From contig JAHLKG010000005.1 of NCBI GenBank assembly GCA_025526995.1, positions 1-64,000 of the forward strand: 64,000 nucleotides of DNA, in the 5' to 3' direction. Of the stretch, positions 62,791-64,000 are shown piece by piece (position 1 is the stretch's first letter; every line of letters begins with the position of its first letter). The translations under genes were made by a program, and so were the position numbers. This stretch comes from Powellomyces hirtus. Its lineage: Eukaryota > Chytridiomycota > Chytridiomycetes > Spizellomycetales > Powellomycetaceae. The notes under the pieces are model-generated. The model saw nothing but the letters and a program-made list of their open reading frames with translations, ran no database searches and had not been told where the DNA came from.

Positions 62791-64000
62791 TCAATCCGTC
62801 TTGCTACGCGTTCCCGATCCCGCACCCTCCGAATTCGCCTCGCTCGAGCCAATGCTGTTCAGCAGACCAACGACCAAACTACACAAAAGACAGATTACAC
62901 ACACACACTTTTAGTTTCACCACCCGGCCAAACGACCAAAAAACATTCCACCCCGCGACACTTACATGGTGGTAATGATAAGCGACACGCTGGTCCAGAA
63001 CAAGATGTGGAAAGGCACGCTAATGTCCTGGTACTGGCACGAATCGCCCGTCCAAGCGACCGGACCGCTGAACCCCTTGACCGGCTTGCCCGCGTCGTCC
63101 GTGTACTGGGTGCTGCATTTGCACAAGTAGCACTGCTGCGAGTCCGTCACGTTCGTCAGCGTGCACGCGCCGTGGTTGGTGCAGTTTGAAAATGCGCTAG
63201 ACGGAGAGAGAGAGAGGACGTTGTCAGCACAATAATGGTTGATCTCCGATCGAGAATGGGAATTCACCTACGTTTCACAGTCCTTCAGAGTAGTGGGGCA
63301 TGTGCTGCCAAGGGCTGTCGTGGCACGCGAGGCACGACGGAGCAGTAACCCAGAGATGCTCGGTGGCACCGTCAGAATCTGGACGAGCACATTCTTCTCA
63401 TGCATATCCGAGAAGCCGGTCGTAATCTAAAACCCGTTTTTCAGTCAATTAATAAACAACATAATCGCGTCTCGGCGCGCAACATTTTCCATTTACCTCC
63501 TGAACAGCCTTGGCAGTCATCATGACGCCAGCCTTGTACTGCTCCGAGTCCTCGCCATACTGCTCTCGCAAACCCCTGAGCCCAGACAGCGTGATGGACA
63601 CGAACAAAGGCACGGTTTCAGGTCCGGCGCGGTTCAGGTGGCGCTGCATCTTGAGTGCTTCGATCATGCTCATAGAAAATTCCAGTTCACCCTACATGAC
63701 AAGATGGGAACACCATTGGTATCATGGCTGGTTTCATTCACATCTGTCGGACTTGCGAGCGCTGTGGGGGGAAAGAGTCATTCACGTTACCATCAAATGA
63801 GCATCCATCTGGACAAATTCAACAAATGACGTTTAGTCCTCAGAGAGAGAAGGAAAAGCAGATAGCCCCCACGTTTTTGCCCAAACTTTACCGATTCCAA
63901 GCTCTTCAGCACCGCCGCGTCCTTTCCAAAGATATGGACCGCACGTGGTTCCATGTCCGCGTACGTGGTCTTTGCGATTTCCTTGACCGTCTCCTGCACA
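62791..64000 (-). CDS. Vps3844/DUF3844-like type I membrane protein (5' partial)
   Basis: Six exons read from the window edge: 64000-63892, an 18-bp micro-exon 63808-63791 (MDAHLM), 63691-63497, 63426-63272, 63196-62966 and 62878-62791, with consistent phases. Lumenal part: GELEFSMSMIEAL, VPLFVSITLSGLRGL. An EGF-like Cys cluster follows (CPTTLKDCET, NCTNHGACTL, QQCYLCKCS, DSCQYQDISVPF), then a membrane span (HILFWTSVSLIITTILVVGL) and a short tail ending SGTRSKTD. This Cys block just before 'DiSvPF' and a membrane span is the DUF3844 signature of fungal Vps3844, an ER/vacuolar-sorting protein of little-known function. The beginning lies beyond the right edge. Without the last exon the frame would end within the membrane span. 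Confidence 0.85.

Overview
The window reads as nuclear DNA of an early-diverging (chytrid-like) fungus. Many genes are split by short spliceosomal introns of about 42-140 bp, most with GTRAGT-type donors. Several genes belong to fungus-restricted families (a DLT1-type membrane protein, a UPF0643 protein, a Vps3844/DUF3844 protein), alongside general eukaryotic genes (MOB1, SUA5, a thimet-type oligopeptidase, i-AAA protease, PP4 regulatory subunit). A short TTAGGG-type telomere-like motif is present, and a secreted amylase carries a CBM21-like starch-binding domain. No search was run, so all family names come from motifs read in the translations.

Positions 1-13000 form an accessory block rich in glycan-related and methyltransferase-like genes: an O-fucosyltransferase-like gene cut by the window edge, a GT92-like type II glycosyltransferase, a glutathione S-transferase, a membrane-anchored METTL24/FkbM-like methyltransferase, an RgpF-like putative glycosyltransferase and a decayed DUF5672-type glycosyltransferase. 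The 3' end of the RgpF-like gene is duplicated about 1.9 kb away, against a Copia reverse-transcriptase fragment, with a TDP2-like phosphodiesterase gene between the copies.

Positions 13025-16564 hold a PIF/Harbinger transposon with 37-bp inverted repeats and a TTA target duplication. It carries three genes: a DDE transposase that looks intact, a Myb/SANT-like gene with a frameshift, and an unfamiliar three-exon gene for a small basic/acidic protein. From 16780 to 25000 the DNA is again decayed: a frameshifted nucleotidyltransferase, a frameshifted SET-domain gene, a long frame broken by one TAA, a mariner-type MITE and a tandem repeat. Among these stands a full-length but divergent ER Hsp70 (BiP-like) gene.

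From about 25370 to the end the window is compact and conserved. It encodes the UPF0643 protein, the CBM21-GH13 amylase, a CCR4-like exonuclease, an oligopeptidase with a likely mitochondrial presequence, a GNAT-like protein, a multi-Myb-repeat protein, a FUSC/ArAE-type membrane protein, MOB1, a YME1-like protease, a PP4R1-like HEAT-repeat protein, SUA5, DLT1-like and Vps3844-like proteins. One gene-poor stretch of 3.5 kb follows the amylase promoter. Functions connect loosely: surface and secretory glycan chemistry on the left; signalling, mitochondrial and secretory housekeeping on the right. The contrast looks like an accessory compartment bordering a core compartment.
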